From Mesaphorura yosii (taxonomy: Eukaryota > Arthropoda > Collembola > Poduromorpha > Tullbergiidae), in contig WIXG01000055.1 in the NCBI GenBank assembly GCA_009869945.1, forward strand, positions 124,001-188,000: a stretch of DNA of 64,000 nucleotides. The letters are read 5' to 3'. The notes under the pieces were generated by a model that was not told where the DNA came from, did no database searches, and saw only the letters and a list, made by a program, of their open reading frames with translations. Within the stretch, counting starts at the first letter, position 1, and every line of letters begins with the position of its first letter. Below are positions 1-10,269 of the stretch, piece by piece. The position numbers and the translations under genes were made by a program.

Positions 1-508
1 TATCGACCGACTTATGAAAAATAGGCTCGGGTCCAGGCAAGGCGACTGAAATGAAACGGCGGACCAACGAATAACGAATTTCAGTTTTGTTGTTGTGCGT
101 GAGGACGGCGAGGGTGAGTCTGCCCATTGTTAACAGGCACAGGCATCATCGCATGAAAGACCGAGGCAGAGTATGCACGCTCGGAGCGGACTGACCTCAG
201 CCGAAGAATTGAACAATGCAGGGCCTTGCGAACAGCAGCACTCCACCGTTGCGACGGGAAAGAAAGGGCCGACTCGTTGCCCGGTCGGCTCATTTCGTAT
301 GCCTTTTTCGTAAACAATGAATAATAACCCCGAATTTCAAGGTTGCAGACGAAAGTAAAAGCGGGAGCGCAATGAAATGAGATTACAAGGGATCACGGCC
401 GCTTTCAATGCCGACTCACAGCAGCTGAAAGGATTCAATTTGAATGCCAGACTAAACTGAAATTTTGAAGTAAACTGTAAATGCATCCGGTGCTTACTTC
501 GTCCACAG
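1..508. other. Sequence upstream of the first visible lin-28 exon
   Basis: I see no supportable exon here. The first visible lin-28 exon opens after an acceptor ending at 508 (TCCACAG), so this stretch is best read as the 3' part of a lin-28 intron. Short open frames on the minus strand lack recognisable domains. The start of the cold-shock domain must lie left of the window. Confidence 0.5.
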
Positions 509-1202
509 AGCGTGATCCAAATGCCCGGATTCCGCAGTTTGGGCGACGAGGAGGAAGTTGAATTTGAGTGCAAGGAGTCGGACAAGGGCCTCGAGGCCAC
601 GCTGGTCACCGGCCCCTCGGGCAACGAATGCAAAGGCTCCCATCGAAGACCGCTTTCGGCGAAGAAAAAAGTCAAGAAAATCAGGTATATGACTAAAAAC
701 TTGGTCTGCTTGAATGGTGTTGATAAAATTTGGGGTTTCCTTGTGTAGGTGTTACAACTGCGGTGATTTGGCTCACCACGTCGCATCCAAATGCAATTTG
801 GGACCGCAGCCAAAACGCTGTCACAGTTGCAAGGCGGAAGATCACCTTATCGCCGACTGTCCAAGGAGAAAAGATAAAAATCAAAATGACAAGGTAAATT
901 CAGTAAACTGAATTAAAGTTGTAAAAATTGCCACAATCTCACTTTGCCCCGCCGAGGCCTGACTTTTGTATTTGCATTGTTGTGTGATATCTTGAAACAG
1001 AAAACGTACAGCAACGGAGAGCCTCGAACTTCCTCGCCAGACTCGAATGTAACTTGCGAGTCCACCAACTCAGCAGGTATGCAAAATTCAAACTAATTGG
1101 CCGTGGATCAGTAAACACGGGTAACTTCATGCGTGTCTTGTGCTTTGTACGCCTGCAGACGATCTGCACTCGGAGGAGATTGAAATCAACGGCAGCTCCT
1201 GA
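509..1202 (+). CDS. lin-28: Lin-28 RNA-binding protein, 3' part of the gene (5' truncated by window)
   Basis: Lin-28 is a cytoplasmic/nuclear RNA-binding protein that binds let-7 precursors and mRNAs and controls developmental timing. Four exons are visible: 509-684, 749-893, 1001-1076 and 1159-1202 (stop TGA). Introns are GT-AG and phases agree at each junction. The first exon codes the end of the cold-shock domain (SVIQMPGFRSLGDEEEVEFEC). The second codes the two CCHC zinc knuckles, CYNCGDLAHHVASKC and CHSCKAEDHLIADC, joined by the family linker LGPQPKR. The last two exons code a short polar tail ending in EIEINGSS. The first knuckle is CX2CX5HX4C and the second CX2CX4HX4C. The N-terminus and most of the cold-shock domain lie outside the window. 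The GTG at 512 is internal, not a start. The assignment is firm. Confidence 0.95.
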
Positions 1203-2190
1203 ACGGCGATGACGAATCTTCGAATACCAATTCCAGGCCGCTACATAATTAACCAAAATACCAAATTACTTTAGTTGGAGTCATGATTCCCTTAAATAGC
1301 TGACAGCTCCGTTTACGCCGTAATGCTGTAAATCTAATTCCATTACACGCTAAATACGTTATACTCTATTAAATTTCGTGTCTCCTGATTTGATATCTGC
1401 AGCGTTAAAAGGTCCTTGGAACATCGTACATTTTACTAATCTTGCATGGTCTAGCGAGTGTAAGTAATTATTAATTAATGTAGGTGTGATGTGCTTTAAT
1501 GTTTAACTCGTACATCAGGTGTCAGAGTTCTAGTTCCATTATGGCACTTTAAAAGCGCGGGGAAGAACCGTTTAATTGTAATAAAATGATGCAGGGTTAT
1601 TTAATACTACTACTACTACTAAAGAACAACTGATATCCGTAAGTGTTAGAGTAGAAATGTGAGTGATCGTCATTTCGAGGATACTTTCGTCTCAAAAACT
1701 TTATGATTGGGTGACCACTCAAAGATCATTTAAGTCTCCTATTCACTGATTTGTAAGGCAACTTTTTAGCCAACTTAGGACAATATGCACCTCGTCATGA
1801 ACTTTTATTTGTGAACCGACGATAAATTGGAGCGAATTAAATATTTTCATTGTGAAACTTGCGAGCGTGTACCATTATTGACAATTTTCAGACTCAAAAA
1901 AAACCTTTTCGTCTTGAAATGCGACACGGTCGCCATCCCCTCGCTTTCCACCAGCAACTCGGGCTTTCAAATATTTTGAGGGAATGCAGCTTGGACAATC
2001 GGAGCCGAAATGCATGTGCAAATTATAACATTAGTCAACCCGAAACTGCTCCGCACAATCTGAACTTTTCAGTTAATCATAATTAACAACTGGATTTCCA
2101 AACTGACTTTTCCGGTGAATGAAGTTAACCAGACTACTACATTTCCGATACTCCTTAAAAAAGGACGCACGCTTCACCAACATTCCAAAC
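1203..2190 (+). other. lin-28 3' UTR and lin-28/Trmt11 intergenic DNA
   Basis: This holds the lin-28 3' UTR, then an AT-rich spacer to the Trmt11 start. A short trinucleotide run, (TAC)5 plus TA, lies at 1605-1621. I looked for the let-7 seed match CTACCTC up to the poly(A) signal and saw none. No further gene is supported. Confidence 0.5.
1580..1585 (+). terminator. Poly(A) signal AATAAA, probably of lin-28
   Basis: AATAAA lies about 380 nt after the lin-28 stop and is the first good signal downstream, giving a 3' UTR of roughly 400 nt. Confidence 0.5.
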
Positions 2191-4340
2191 ATGAAATCGT
2201 ACGTCTTTTGGTTTTCCAACGAGCACACCGACTTCAGAATGCCTGTAAGACGATTAACTATTCTTTCTAATTAAGTCTCAGTCTTTCAGCTGGTTGACCA
2301 ATGGTATAAACCTTAGCATTATACGTCCATTGGTTGACCTTTCACAGGAACTGGAAGCGCTGTTCAAAATTTTCGGTATAAATCAAGAAACTCTTGACCG
2401 GAGTAGGTCCGTCGGGGTAAGCCTGCCACCTAAGACAAATTAAGCCCTTAATTTCATTCACTTTTTCAACCACTTACTAGCTAAGCTTTGTGGCACAAAT
2501 ATTTTTGTAAACAGCCGTTTGTGATACTTGAATTTCCAAATGAGGACAATCCGAGGAAATTGATGAGTCGGTCAATGCTGGCTCACTCCTGCTATGAACT
2601 TTGGTCAGAAGGCGACTCCCTCAGTGAAGTCCACAGAAGGCTCAAGGACAACCCCGGCTTGTTCGAGCCTTTCAATAGGCCGATATCACCATGTACCTTT
2701 CGCTTCAGAGTGGACACCTTCGGCAAAGTAATCAGTCAGCCTGAAAAAGTGAACCTCATCGAAGTGAGCTCCAACTTAATGTTTCTTGATAACATTAATA
2801 ATGCGTGATTAAGACCGAGTGTTGATCTTGACCTGATCTCTCCTTGTGCTTGTAGACTTTTGACTACGTGCCCCTTAAAGGGAAAGTTGATCTCGTCAAT
2901 CCTGATCTGAGTTTGCATTTATTACAATATTATGGGCTCGATCCAAACAAGACTCCTCCCAACCCGGTGCACCTCTTCGTAGGAAGATGGGTAAGAAAAT
3001 ATTGTGCGAATAATACCTACAAGTTTGAAGCGTCTCATTATCTCCTAACTTAAATGGCTATCGTTTTTAACAGATCGCCGACGGGCAGCGGAGACTTGCT
3101 TCCAAGCTATCACTAAAAACAAGGAAGTTTATTGGCAACACGTCGATGGACGCGCTGCTCTCCCTTCTCATGGCAAACCTGGCGGCCGTCGGCAAAGACG
3201 ACCTTGTCTGTGATCCATTCGTGGGCACGGGTAAGATAATTTCTTAGCTGATGCTGACCTGATGGACTAGACGGACCCTTTGTAAGTCATTTTGGTTGGC
3301 AGGCTCACTGCTCGTGGCTGCTGCTCAACTTGGGGCTCACGTTTGTGGAGGTGACATCGACTATTTGATGCTACACGCTCGAACTCGGCCTACGCGAGCC
3401 AAGCAGGTGAGCACCTCAGCTGCAAAGAGCATTTTAAGTGGTTGTGTGCACCCGGAATCGAATCTCCTTCAATTTCAGAAACATCGAGAAGAAGACGAAA
3501 GTGTGCGTGCAAATTTTAAACAATATATGATTGAGAGCAAATATCTGGACATTATCGTCAACGATTCCTCAAAACCAGTGTGGAGGTCCGATTTCAAGTT
3601 TGACGCAATTATCACAGATCGTAAGTGCTCCCTGTGCTGGAACTTGAGGCCACCCATTCTGATTCATTTTAAAAATCAGTTGACACTTGAACTTTAACGT
3701 CTGCAGCGCCCTACGGGATTCGGGAGTCTACAGAAAAGATCGGAACTGACAGACAGGATTACAAAGTCAAGGAGGAGCACGTGGCCACTCACATTCCCTC
3801 CAAACTGGACTACACACTGCCCGAAATTTACAAAGACCTGATCAACCTTTCCGCCAAGCACCTGAACACTCACGGGCGACTGGTGTGTTGGATTCCTGTG
3901 TCCAGGTATGTAACAGACTCTCATTAGATGAAACGATGAAGATGCATTCTCTGATCTCTGATTTGTGAATCTGAATGACAGAGCTGACTATGAGCCTGAT
4001 AAACTTCCCACACACCCCTGCTTCAAGCTGGTTGCAAATTGCGAGCAGCCGTTGACTCCCTGGGCAGCAAGACGCCTCCTCGTCTTTCAGAAAATCGCTG
4101 AGCCAACTGTAAGGAGTTGTAATTTCTCGCGCATTCGAAGGTTATCCTGAAACCATTTGATTAAATTATCAATTTATGTTTTAGGAAAATTGTCAGACGT
4201 TGATGGACGCGTCCGCTCTGATGTACCGAATCAAGTTTTTCGAGTCGGGAGGGATGCGATCTCGGAAGGAGAGGAAGCTGCTTTCCAACGCCCAGTTTGG
4301 GATGCGGTCGAAGCTTGGTCACCAATGCCCTTCCTCCTAG
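2191..4340 (+). CDS. Trmt11: tRNA (guanine-N2) methyltransferase catalytic subunit TRMT11
   Basis: TRMT11 with partner TRMT112 makes N2-methylguanosine at position 10 of cytosolic tRNAs using SAM. Ten exons give 463 aa: 2191-2244, 2348-2416, 2515-2763, 2856-2990, 3074-3230, 3303-3406, 3479-3620, 3707-3905, 3982-4108 and 4185-4340. All introns are GT-AG and all phases close. The N-terminal part carries the THUMP-like half (MKSYVFWFSNEHTDFR... VDLVNPDLSLHLLQYYG). The Rossmann methyltransferase domain starts with the SAM loop DPFVGTGSLLVAAAQLGAH, whose codons are split between exons 5 and 6. The catalytic motif DPPYGIRE spans the exon 7/8 junction. The ATG at 2191 is chosen because MKSYVFWFSNEH matches how the family begins. 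Total length equals the human protein. It lies head-to-tail between lin-28 and the RING gene. Confidence 0.96.
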
Positions 4341-4770
4341 CCTAGCCAGAGAATGGACTATCAATTTTTCAAGTTGGGTGGGCCAGATAGTCCGATTTAG
4401 AGAACACCCTTCTGTGTTTTTTACTTTTAAAACTTCATACGAAACGGCATTCTTGCTGTTATTAAAATGTGATAACGTGATGCGACTTTTTATTGCAATT
4501 CCGTTCGAATCTGGGGTTTGATTTGTTCATATGTAACTATGGGCTTCGTTCTTTTTGTAAACGACAAACAGAAAGCACAGAGCAAAGTTAATGGACGATA
4601 GTAAATTGTATTACAATTTCGTCGAAAAACTTTGGGACAAAGGATGTGCAATAAAGTAAAACTGAACTGAACTGGCTTTAAACTGAACGTCAAGAATCAC
4701 TTATCTTGATCAGTGGTCTTGGATCAGCTGATTGACGTGCTTGAGTCTTGAGCTGGACGAAGTCGTTGGA
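4341..4770 (+). other. Trmt11 3' UTR and spacer before the RING gene
   Basis: AATAAA at 4650-4655 is the likely poly(A) signal of Trmt11, about 310 nt after its stop. The remaining roughly 115 nt to the next start codon must hold the promoter and leader of the SIAH-like gene. I see no TATA box. No coding region is supported. Confidence 0.5.
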
Positions 4771-6254
4771 ATGATGGACAGCGCTCGTTTAGAAGCAGAG
4801 TTGGACACTTTGTCGGACGGGCTGCAAATCAGCAACGATGAGGAGTCTGTGCAGAAGCTCCGCGAACTGCTCCAGTGCCCCGTCTGTCTGGAGATTCCGC
4901 TGCCTCCGATCTTCCTCTGCAAGCGGGGCCACATTGTCTGCAGCGCGTGCCAGGACAGAACGTACTACTGCCCACTCTGCCGGGAGGAGTACTCAAACAC
5001 TCGGAGCTTCGTCGCTGAAGGCCTCATCGACAACTTCACGATGAAGTGCAAGTTCCGGAGTCAAGGCTGCGGGGAGGTGCTCAAGGGCTCCGCCATGGTG
5101 AACCACGTCAAGACCTGCGACTATCGGTAATTCTCCGAAGCCCCAATGACAATTTCATGCTCCCCTTCACTTGCTCAGCCTATCTCGTGTGCAGGCCCGC
5201 CCGGTGTCTGTACTGCCATGGCGAGCAGATTCCCTACGGCGAATTCTTCGAACATATGCGGAGCAAGCACAAGGTCGACGGCGTGGAGAACAAGGAAGGC
5301 TGCGTCAAGTACTCCATCGCCCTCGCACATGTCACCGACCTCGTCGGCGGTAAGCAGTTTCCTTTATCTGACTCCTCCTCTCCGCTGCCTGCTCCATACT
5401 AATTTGTGTTCCGCCACCTTAGGAAAATACTGCTGGTCACCGACGTTCTTCAAGTGCTTCGGACACACGTTCCTCTTTCAGCTGCATGTGGCCCACGGAA
5501 TCGCCTGTGGCTGGATTTGTCTCCTGGGCACCGGACCCGATTGCAACAAGTTTGAGGCGGCCGTCGGATTCCAGGGAGAAAAGGTAAACAGCCATTTGCT
5601 GATCTGCTTTTGGTGGCCGTGGCTGAGACGCCGATGTTCTTTTGGTCTGTTGCGCAGTTCAAAGTTCAGTGGGAGGGTCAAGTCAACAGCTTCCGAGAAG
5701 ATCCACTCAAAACGGTGTGCAAGGTTGGTGGCGGGCTTCTCGTCCCTTTCGAAGTGATTCGAGCGAATGTCGTCGTCAACCGGACGGAGCAGGTGCTGGA
5801 GTGGGGCTTCCACGTCTTCATTCACCAGAAGACAACCTCCGCCGGCGCAGGCGACAGCGCCAGTGCCAACGGTGCTCTTCCACAACACACCGACACGGGC
5901 CCATCTGTGGGTTTCGGACAGGAAAACGGAGGCGGTCAAAGTCAGGGCGGCGCCTCCGCTGCTGCAGCCGCGGCAACACCGAAGCCGATCGTCCTCACTC
6001 CGCCTCCGACGACCAACGCTTCCCGGCACTGCCGACACTTTCCAGTGCTTCACGAACTGCATCTCTCCGAAGACGAGGCTGCAGATCCCAACGTGGACAG
6101 AACTCATGCGGACCCCGACCAAGCCGAAGAGGAGGATCTCTTCCTCCCACTCACAAACGTCCCGGGCCCCTTCATTCTCAGAAACGCGCATGAACGTGTT
6201 TTTGAGGCCATGCGCCTTCAACTCTACAACGAACTCGACCTTGCTGAATTTTGA
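4771..6254 (+). CDS. SIAH/sina-like RING E3 ubiquitin ligase with extended C-terminus
   Basis: Four exons (4771-5126, 5195-5349, 5423-5583, 5658-6254) give 422 aa. A C3HC4 RING is complete at residues 36-70 (C36-C39-C50-H54-C57-C60-C67-C70; CPVCLEIPLPPIFLC then CPLC). A SIAH/TRAF-type zinc-finger region follows (CKFRSQGCGEVLK, CDYRPARCLYC, HMRSKH), then a beta-rich substrate-binding-like region (FKCFGHTFLFQLHVAHG, RANVVVNRTEQVLEWGFHVF). Such proteins act as RING E3 ligases. After about residue 285 the chain has a Gly/Ala/Pro-rich linker and an acidic tail (PDQAEEEDLFLPL) that SIAH proteins normally lack. Start: the first in-frame ATG at 4771. Arthropods carry several divergent SIAH-like RING genes, so I do not assign this one to sina itself. 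Confidence 0.88.
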
Positions 6255-6350
6255 AAAAAACAGGTCGTATACTTTTGCCTAAATTCTGGTATGATCATAG
6301 TCGAAAATGTAATTAAAGTGAATCATTCTTTAATCCAATCACTTTGGTGT

Positions 6351-7203
6351 TCAAGCCAGCACACATTTCGACTTGACGTGTTTTAAGAGCCTGGCGCTCA
6401 GGCAGCCGGGCTCACTCGGCTCGTCGATTGGGAGCTGCCCCAAACTGGTGAGCAGCGGCCGAAGCAACTCATGTTGGGCCTCAAACAGAATCCGAGTGAC
6501 GATGTCTTCGATTTCCGAAGCCGTTTCTTCTGGCAATTGGCTTGCAATCTCGTTCAAGAGCGCCATCGTGTCCAGAAGGAACTGATTGAAGAATGTGAAC
6601 AGGCTGTTAATGTTGGTCAGCAGCTCCTCCAGCGAAATCCCGAGGAGCGCCTCGATGATATCGGACACGATGTCCCGTGGCTCCTGCGCCTTTGTCTCGG
6701 GGAGGTGCAGAAGAATCTGCCGGAGCTGCTCCTGCACGGGCGCCAGCGCCGCCTGAGCAGTCGCCAGCCCACAATTGATGATGAGCTGAAGAGTTTGATT
6801 GTTGGCCCCATCCACTCGGTCCACGACGAGCTGAAGCTCCTCTGCAGCTCGAAGCGTCAGAGTTTCCAGCCCGCCCACGCACACGCTGATTTGTTTGATC
6901 AACTCTTCCGGTGTGATTCCGAGGACTTGTTTAATCAGATCGCTGAACCAGTCTCGTCCGTCTTTGACCTTGGCCGTTGCTTGTGGCTGATTAGCCAGCT
7001 CTTGTCGAGATGCACCTCAATTAATTAAGACATCTCTAATCACTGGAGATTGGCTCTTCATAATTCAAATCGTACGTAAACTTACGGGCAGTGCCGTTCC
7101 AAGTTTCAATTGAGCCGGCAGATATCGAAGGGAGAGGTGGTGCTGCTAGACGAGCCCTTCCCGCTCCCACAAGAAAGAAGGCGGCGATCGTAATCAGTCT
7201 CAT
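6351..7203 (-). CDS. Secreted helix-rich protein of unknown function, copy 1 of a tandem pair
   Basis: Two exons (7203-7086 and 7015-6351) give 260 aa. The first codes a signal peptide (MRLITIAAFFLVGAGRARLA) and a short linker with a possible N-glycosylation site (NGT). The second codes a long alpha-helical protein. Within it a segment repeats: WFSDLIKQVLGITPEELIKQ and, about 90 residues later, DIVSDIIEALLGISLEELLT. Cysteines are few. The neighbour at 7699-8496 is a clear paralog with the same signal-exon/body-exon layout and the same phase-1 intron. It converges on the RING gene: the two stop codons are only 96 nt apart, so their 3' ends probably overlap. I do not recognise the family; a secreted lipid-binding or structural role is possible but unsupported. 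Confidence 0.82.
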
Positions 7204-7698
7204 GTCAGTCTAAGCAGTCTAAGGTATTTATTCACCAGCCCTTTCCTAACGAATCGTCGATTAAGCTACAATCTACAATTATCCAAGATCAGCTAAGTTT
7301 GGTTGAGTTTGTCAATGCCACCAAATGATTCGTGTTTTTTTCCATTCATGCCAATGCGATGACTTGGTCACGGTCACCTTTACAGTCTTTCTCTTGTCAT
7401 GCAGGATGAGTAATCTTATCAGACACAAAACATGTCACGTACTATTGTTCCCTCATTCTGCGAATTGCCTCATTAATGTCCACTGGATTGCCTATTACGA
7501 AATTGAGCTTCTCATTCTCATCAACGGAATGTTCAAAAAGAACATCAATTGACATTGAAACTGCAATCAGACTTCAAATGGATTCGGTCATCAAAATTAT
7601 GGTCACAATTATATTTTATTGTTTATTCTGTCGAACGTAATTTCTGTGAATGCTTGATCGTTCTAGGAATGTCGGATATTGTAGCTGTGAGGCCGAAT
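7204..7698. other. Spacer between the two secreted-protein genes
   Basis: On the minus strand this holds the 3' UTR of copy 2, with AATAAA at 7620-7615 about 80 nt past its stop, and the promoter of copy 1. A TATA-like AATAAATA (minus strand, 7225-7232) sits close to the copy 1 ATG, probably too close to be its TATA box. No coding region is supported. Confidence 0.45.
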
Positions 7699-8496
7699 TC
7701 AGTAGGTGGGCAACTGATTGAGACTGCTGACGACGGGCAGAAGGTCCCGCTGGGCCTTCTCCAGCGCAGGGAGCACGTTCTCCTGGATCTCAGCAGCCAG
7801 CTCTGGAGACACCTGCTCAACGATCTGGCTCAGTAGCGTCAGCGTGTTGTTGAGGGCCGAGTTGAAGGCGTTGACCACCGCAGTGATACCAGTCAGAAAC
7901 TCCTGCAGCGTCATTCCGAGGAGGGCCTCTACGATATCGGACACGATGTCCGTCACTTCGGCTCCCGCGGGCAGTGTCTCTGGCAGATAGAGCAGAATCT
8001 CCCTCAGCTGCTCGAGCACGGGCTCGATGATTTCCAGCGCAGGGTTGAGCAGATTATCGATGACGTCGTGGAGGGCTGCCTGCGTCGGAGCGTCAACTTG
8101 CGGGATGAGCGCCTCCAAGTCCGCCACCACCTGTACGATGAGTGTCCGTATCGTGACGAGCGTCGTGTTGATGAGTTTGATGAGTTCCGCAGCCGTGACG
8201 CCGAGGATTTGCTTGATCAGGTCCGAGAACCAGTTGGAAATCGCCCGCAGCATCGCCTGCACGATCTGCGCCAACGTCGGGGCGGCCACCCCGCGGTCAC
8301 TCAGAAGCACACCTGTAAGAGACATCTGCTAGAACGCTTGAGTTGAAAAGCTGGGAATCATGTCTCTCGTTAGCCTTCACACGTTACCATTTTCCAACGA
8401 CCCCTCAACCTTAATCTTGTTCGCAGGTGAGGCGGAGACCGAAATTCCAGCGACTGCCAGGAAAATCAAAATTGTGATGGACTTGAAGTGCTTCAT
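7699..8496 (-). CDS. Secreted helix-rich protein of unknown function, copy 2 of a tandem pair
   Basis: Two exons (8496-8388 and 8312-7699) give 240 aa. Signal peptide: MKHFKSITILIFLAVAGISV, followed by SASP. The body is almost entirely helical and Leu/Ile/Val-rich. It matches copy 1 along its length (WFSDLIKQILGVTAAELIKL against WFSDLIKQVLGITPEELIKQ; REILLYLPET against RQILLHLPET; DIVSDIVEALLGMTLQEFLT against DIVSDIIEALLGISLEELLT). The same internal repeat is present, so an ancient internal duplication came before the gene duplication. The intron after the signal exon has the same phase (1) in both copies. Function is unknown. Confidence 0.82.
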
Positions 8497-9316
8497 TTAG
8501 GCTTTCGGGTACGAGAAATAAGTTAGCAGCAGCAGGTTTCCGAAAGCAGAAAGTGTTAATTTGATGCTTGGCGGAGTTGGAACAGTTGGCAGTCGGGATG
8601 TGACGCTCTCAAATCAATTGTGCAGAGTGCCGAGTGACAGGAGAAGCAGCTCCTCATTGAGATATTCAATTATGACTCTCATCTGCACTGATAATTATTA
8701 TTGCTATCAATGATCGTGTTCTGAATGATTCAAGAATGCAATCAATTTCAATTGAGCGATTCAAAGATTGGCGAAAGCAGAATCAAAGGTGAAACATTGG
8801 ACGTAACACTTCCAACGTCAATTAATTGAATTGATTGATTAGTAATTACGGGGAAACCCAGTCTAGCCAAAGATTTTAGCTCAAATTGTGTATTCTATTC
8901 TGCAGTTGCATTTTATTGGCCATCTGATATCAAATATCGCTATAATGCAAGGATACACGTCAACGGTCAATGTCAATTAATACTACCGACTTCGCAACTC
9001 GTCCTAAGCGACCTACGCGAAAATCGGCAATCGCGGTCCACAATCTTGCGTGATATGTTTAAGTTGCTACACTTCGCCTTAACATTAACATTGAAGTACG
9101 ATATTACGAATACATAAAATACCACTTACGTAGTCCTCATGAAAGGCACTAAAGCACTGATATCGCGTTATCGCGGTAAAACTAACACTAACTATCCAAG
9201 TGGTTGAAATATTGCGATTATAAAAACCTTCCATTTCGCAGTCAGTCGCAGTCGAATGATTCAAGTCAATTCTGCATGCTAAAATTGTATTACAAAAAAA
9301 AACGAGGCCTGAGTCG
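8497..9316. other. Intergenic DNA between secreted copy 2 and the Tak1 3' end
   Basis: AT-rich DNA that must contain the promoter of the 7699-8496 gene and the 3' UTR of Tak1, both read on the minus strand. I see no convincing TATA box, no AATAAA for Tak1 and no supportable reading frame. A run of nine A lies at about 9294-9302. Confidence 0.4.
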
Positions 9317-10269
9317 CTACTTGCGTTCGACCATCACCCAGCCCGGCTCCGCTTCGTACTCGGGCGGGAGGTTGCTGTCCGGGTTCCGGGCCTTCTTCAT
9401 AATCTCGAGTTGTTTCTTCAGGTTTTGGTGCAACTGCTCCAGGCCAACCTGCAATGCAACAGGCAAACAATAGACGGTCCCTCTCTCAGTTATAAAATTT
9501 TAAGGCGGTTGGCTTTGGCCTTGCTTTCGCACATTTTCACTTTGGAGTTCTCGCAATTCTTGGAAAAATTTCTGCGTGTCGCGCAGAGGTCCGCCCGCCT
9601 CCTCGTAAAGGCGCTGCTTCTCGAGGCTCTCCTTCACTTCGAGCAGGCACTCGATTTCCGTTCGGCATTTCAGGTACTCCTGCGCCAGCTGCAATTCAAT
9701 CGGCAAAAGTACAAAGTTAGGCAAAGTCCAGTTGGCGTTGGCGTCCCATTCGAAATGAGTCTGCCTACCTTTTTGTGGTCCTGGTAAATCTTCATGGACT
9801 CTGGGATATCGGTGGCTGGAGAAATGGGCTGCAGCTCGGGGTCCAGGAGCAGGTACGCGTTTTCGTACAACGAGTCGATGTCCCCTTCGCCTGCAATCAT
9901 CAGACAACTCACTTTAGCCATGAATTAATTTTCTGGTGAGGGTGTCCACATTTATCGTTGGAACAGCGCAATTTAATTTGTACCGAATCTTTCTCGGAGC
10001 AACCTCAGCTGGCGTTCTAATATTTGTCTGAGTTGCAGCTCAAAGTCACTGCTGCCTGAACCAGAATTCTCACTCGCGACCTTTCTTTCTTCATTCACAC
10101 TGCTGTTGCCGTCAATGCACATATCGACGTCAGTCGCCTCCACCTTTGCACTCGATTCTGTCCTGAGGCCCATCGGCCCGACAGAGGACGACTCAACCTC
10201 CTCCGCCTTTGGTCGAGACTCCGTCATTTCTGTCGAGGGCTTTGCCTTCTTGCGTGGACACGACTCCAT
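9317..10269 (-). CDS. Possible kinase-less short TAK1 product (alternative first exon)
   Basis: Exon 10269-9984 opens with its own ATG ([18 protein letters not shown]); a second in-frame ATG lies at 10281. It ends in a GT donor in phase 1, exactly the phase needed to join the Tak1 C-terminal exons at 9890, 9688 and 9448. The product would be 231 aa: an acidic Ser/Glu-rich head with a basic patch (PRKKAKP), a helical stretch ([20 protein letters not shown]), then the TAK1 coiled-coil. An in-frame stop lies just upstream of the ATGs, so the whole exon cannot be an internal Tak1 exon, although its last 72 nt could. Vertebrates have a separate gene, MAP3K7CL, made of just such a C-terminal part. 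Transcription is not shown here, so this is an inference from sequence. Confidence 0.55.

Noticed and set aside
1203-1585. let-7 target sites in the lin-28 3' UTR
   Set aside because: No CTACCTC seed match was found on reading this stretch.
5478-6221. 247-codon minus-strand frame across the RING gene
   Set aside because: It overlaps well-supported RING-gene exons in antisense and crosses an intron. The translated sequence has no family features.
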